From: Pilaira anomala
Lineage: Eukaryota; Mucoromycota; Mucoromycetes; Mucorales; Mucoraceae
DNA length: 64,000 nucleotides
Reading direction: 5' to 3'
Assembly: GCA_025716855.1 (NCBI GenBank)
Contig: JAIXMQ010000012.1
Span: 124,001 to 188,000, forward strand
The notes below the pieces were generated by a model that saw only the letters and a program-made list of their open reading frames with translations, searched no databases and had not been told where the DNA came from. Both the position numbers and the translations under genes were made by a program. Shown in pieces: positions 63,718-64,000 of the stretch; position 1 is the first letter of the stretch, and each line of letters begins with the position of its first letter.

Positions 63718-63801
63718 AGTATCTTGGCCGAGTGGTCTAAGGCGGTGGACTTAAGATCCCCTCCTCGATAGAGGGCGTGGGTTCAAACCCCACAGATACT
63801 A
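63718..63801 (+). tRNA. tRNA-Leu (anticodon TAA), intronless
   Basis: Acceptor AGTATCT/AGATACT pairs perfectly; D arm GCC...GGC; anticodon loop CTTAAGA gives TAA at 63752-63754; long class II variable arm CCTC-GATA-GAGG; T arm GTGGG TTCAAAC CCCAC; discriminator A at 63801. The anticodon stem GTGGA/TCCCC has one T-C mismatch at its second pair. A T9 terminator tract follows at about 63808-63816. Confidence 0.93.
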
Positions 63802-63894
63802 ATATCTTTTTTTTTGTAGTTTTTATATATTTTTTAAAGCGATTTGATAGGTCTATTTTATTTTGTAGTTTTTTTTTTTTGGATTTTTCAGAAG

Positions 63895-64000
63895 ATTTGA
63901 TTGGCTGAAAAAAATCTTTCAGAATGAAAAAAAAAACGAAATTTAGGATCCTTTTTTTTTTCTTGTCAAAGTAAAGTCCTTCAAAACTACATATTTTTTT
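63895..64000 (-). repeat. dispersed noncoding repeat, copy C (truncated by window end)
   Basis: Reverse complement matches the 3' part of copy B: AAGGACTTTACTTTGACAAG, GGATCC, a long T tract, then CAGCCAATCAAATC. It begins about 95 bp after the tRNA-Leu gene and runs out of the window. Confidence 0.7.

Overview
This window is nuclear DNA from an early-diverging fungus, most likely Mucoromycota (Mucorales-like). It is very AT-rich and has long A/T tracts. Its genes are cut by many short introns (mostly 45-80 nt, GTAAGT-like donors, CTAAC-type branch sites, TAG/CAG acceptors). The protein set is fungal: an Slt2-type MAP kinase, a Tgl-type lipase, mitochondrial bL27 and a Ynd1-type apyrase. I cannot name the species. 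All gene models are hand-spliced from the sequence; exon phases were checked by arithmetic, but no alignment was run.

Layout. 1-1629 (-): cell-wall-integrity MAP kinase, 3' end outside the window. 2533-4051 (+): LARGE/GT49-like glycosyltransferase. 4905-7842 (+): DUF3336/patatin triacylglycerol lipase. 7843-13206: gene-poor. 13207-13470 (+): small zinc-binding-type protein. 13831-15725 (-): Sel1-repeat protein. 15726-19553: gene-poor. 19554-21257 (+): methyltransferase with a myristoylation-type N-terminus. 21258-24463: gene-poor, with one dispersed repeat copy and a doubtful 52-codon ORF. 24464-26044 (-): MIT plus coiled-coil protein (NRBF2/Atg38-like). 26149-27659 (-): COP9 signalosome subunit 1. 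27838-31742 (+): 20-exon STRA6-like membrane protein. 31755-36943 (-): 1,611-aa multi-START protein with a C-terminal membrane helix. 37042-38775 (-): Swd1/RbBP5. 38776-42080: short and long tandem repeats with intron-like borders. 42081-42153: tRNA-Trp. 43341-43973 (+): mitochondrial bL27. 45644-46593 (-): Brx1. 47080-49609 (-): Ynd1-like apyrase. 50440-52032 (+): SLC35F5-like transporter. 52156-55118 (-): gamma-tubulin complex component GCP2. 55591-58583 (+): APC/C subunit Apc5. 58712-63053 (-): Rrp12. 63718-63801: tRNA-Leu(UAA). 63895-64000: a further dispersed repeat copy cut by the window edge.

Functional themes. Most genes are conserved housekeeping genes: ribosome biogenesis (Brx1, Rrp12, mitochondrial bL27), cell division (GCP2, Apc5), chromatin and protein turnover (Swd1, CSN1), and cell wall/secretory functions (MAPK, GT49, apyrase). 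Several deal with lipids: the Tgl lipase, the STRA6-like protein and the multi-START protein. The last two are convergent, with only 12 bp between their stop codons.

Most interesting signals: (i) both tRNA genes carry the same upstream module, two CACGTG boxes 11 bp apart followed by a TATA-like element; (ii) a retinol-receptor-like (STRA6) protein in a fungus; (iii) a three-copy tandem array with an invariant 72-bp core; (iv) a 20-nt intron-like break in the GCP2 reading frame.
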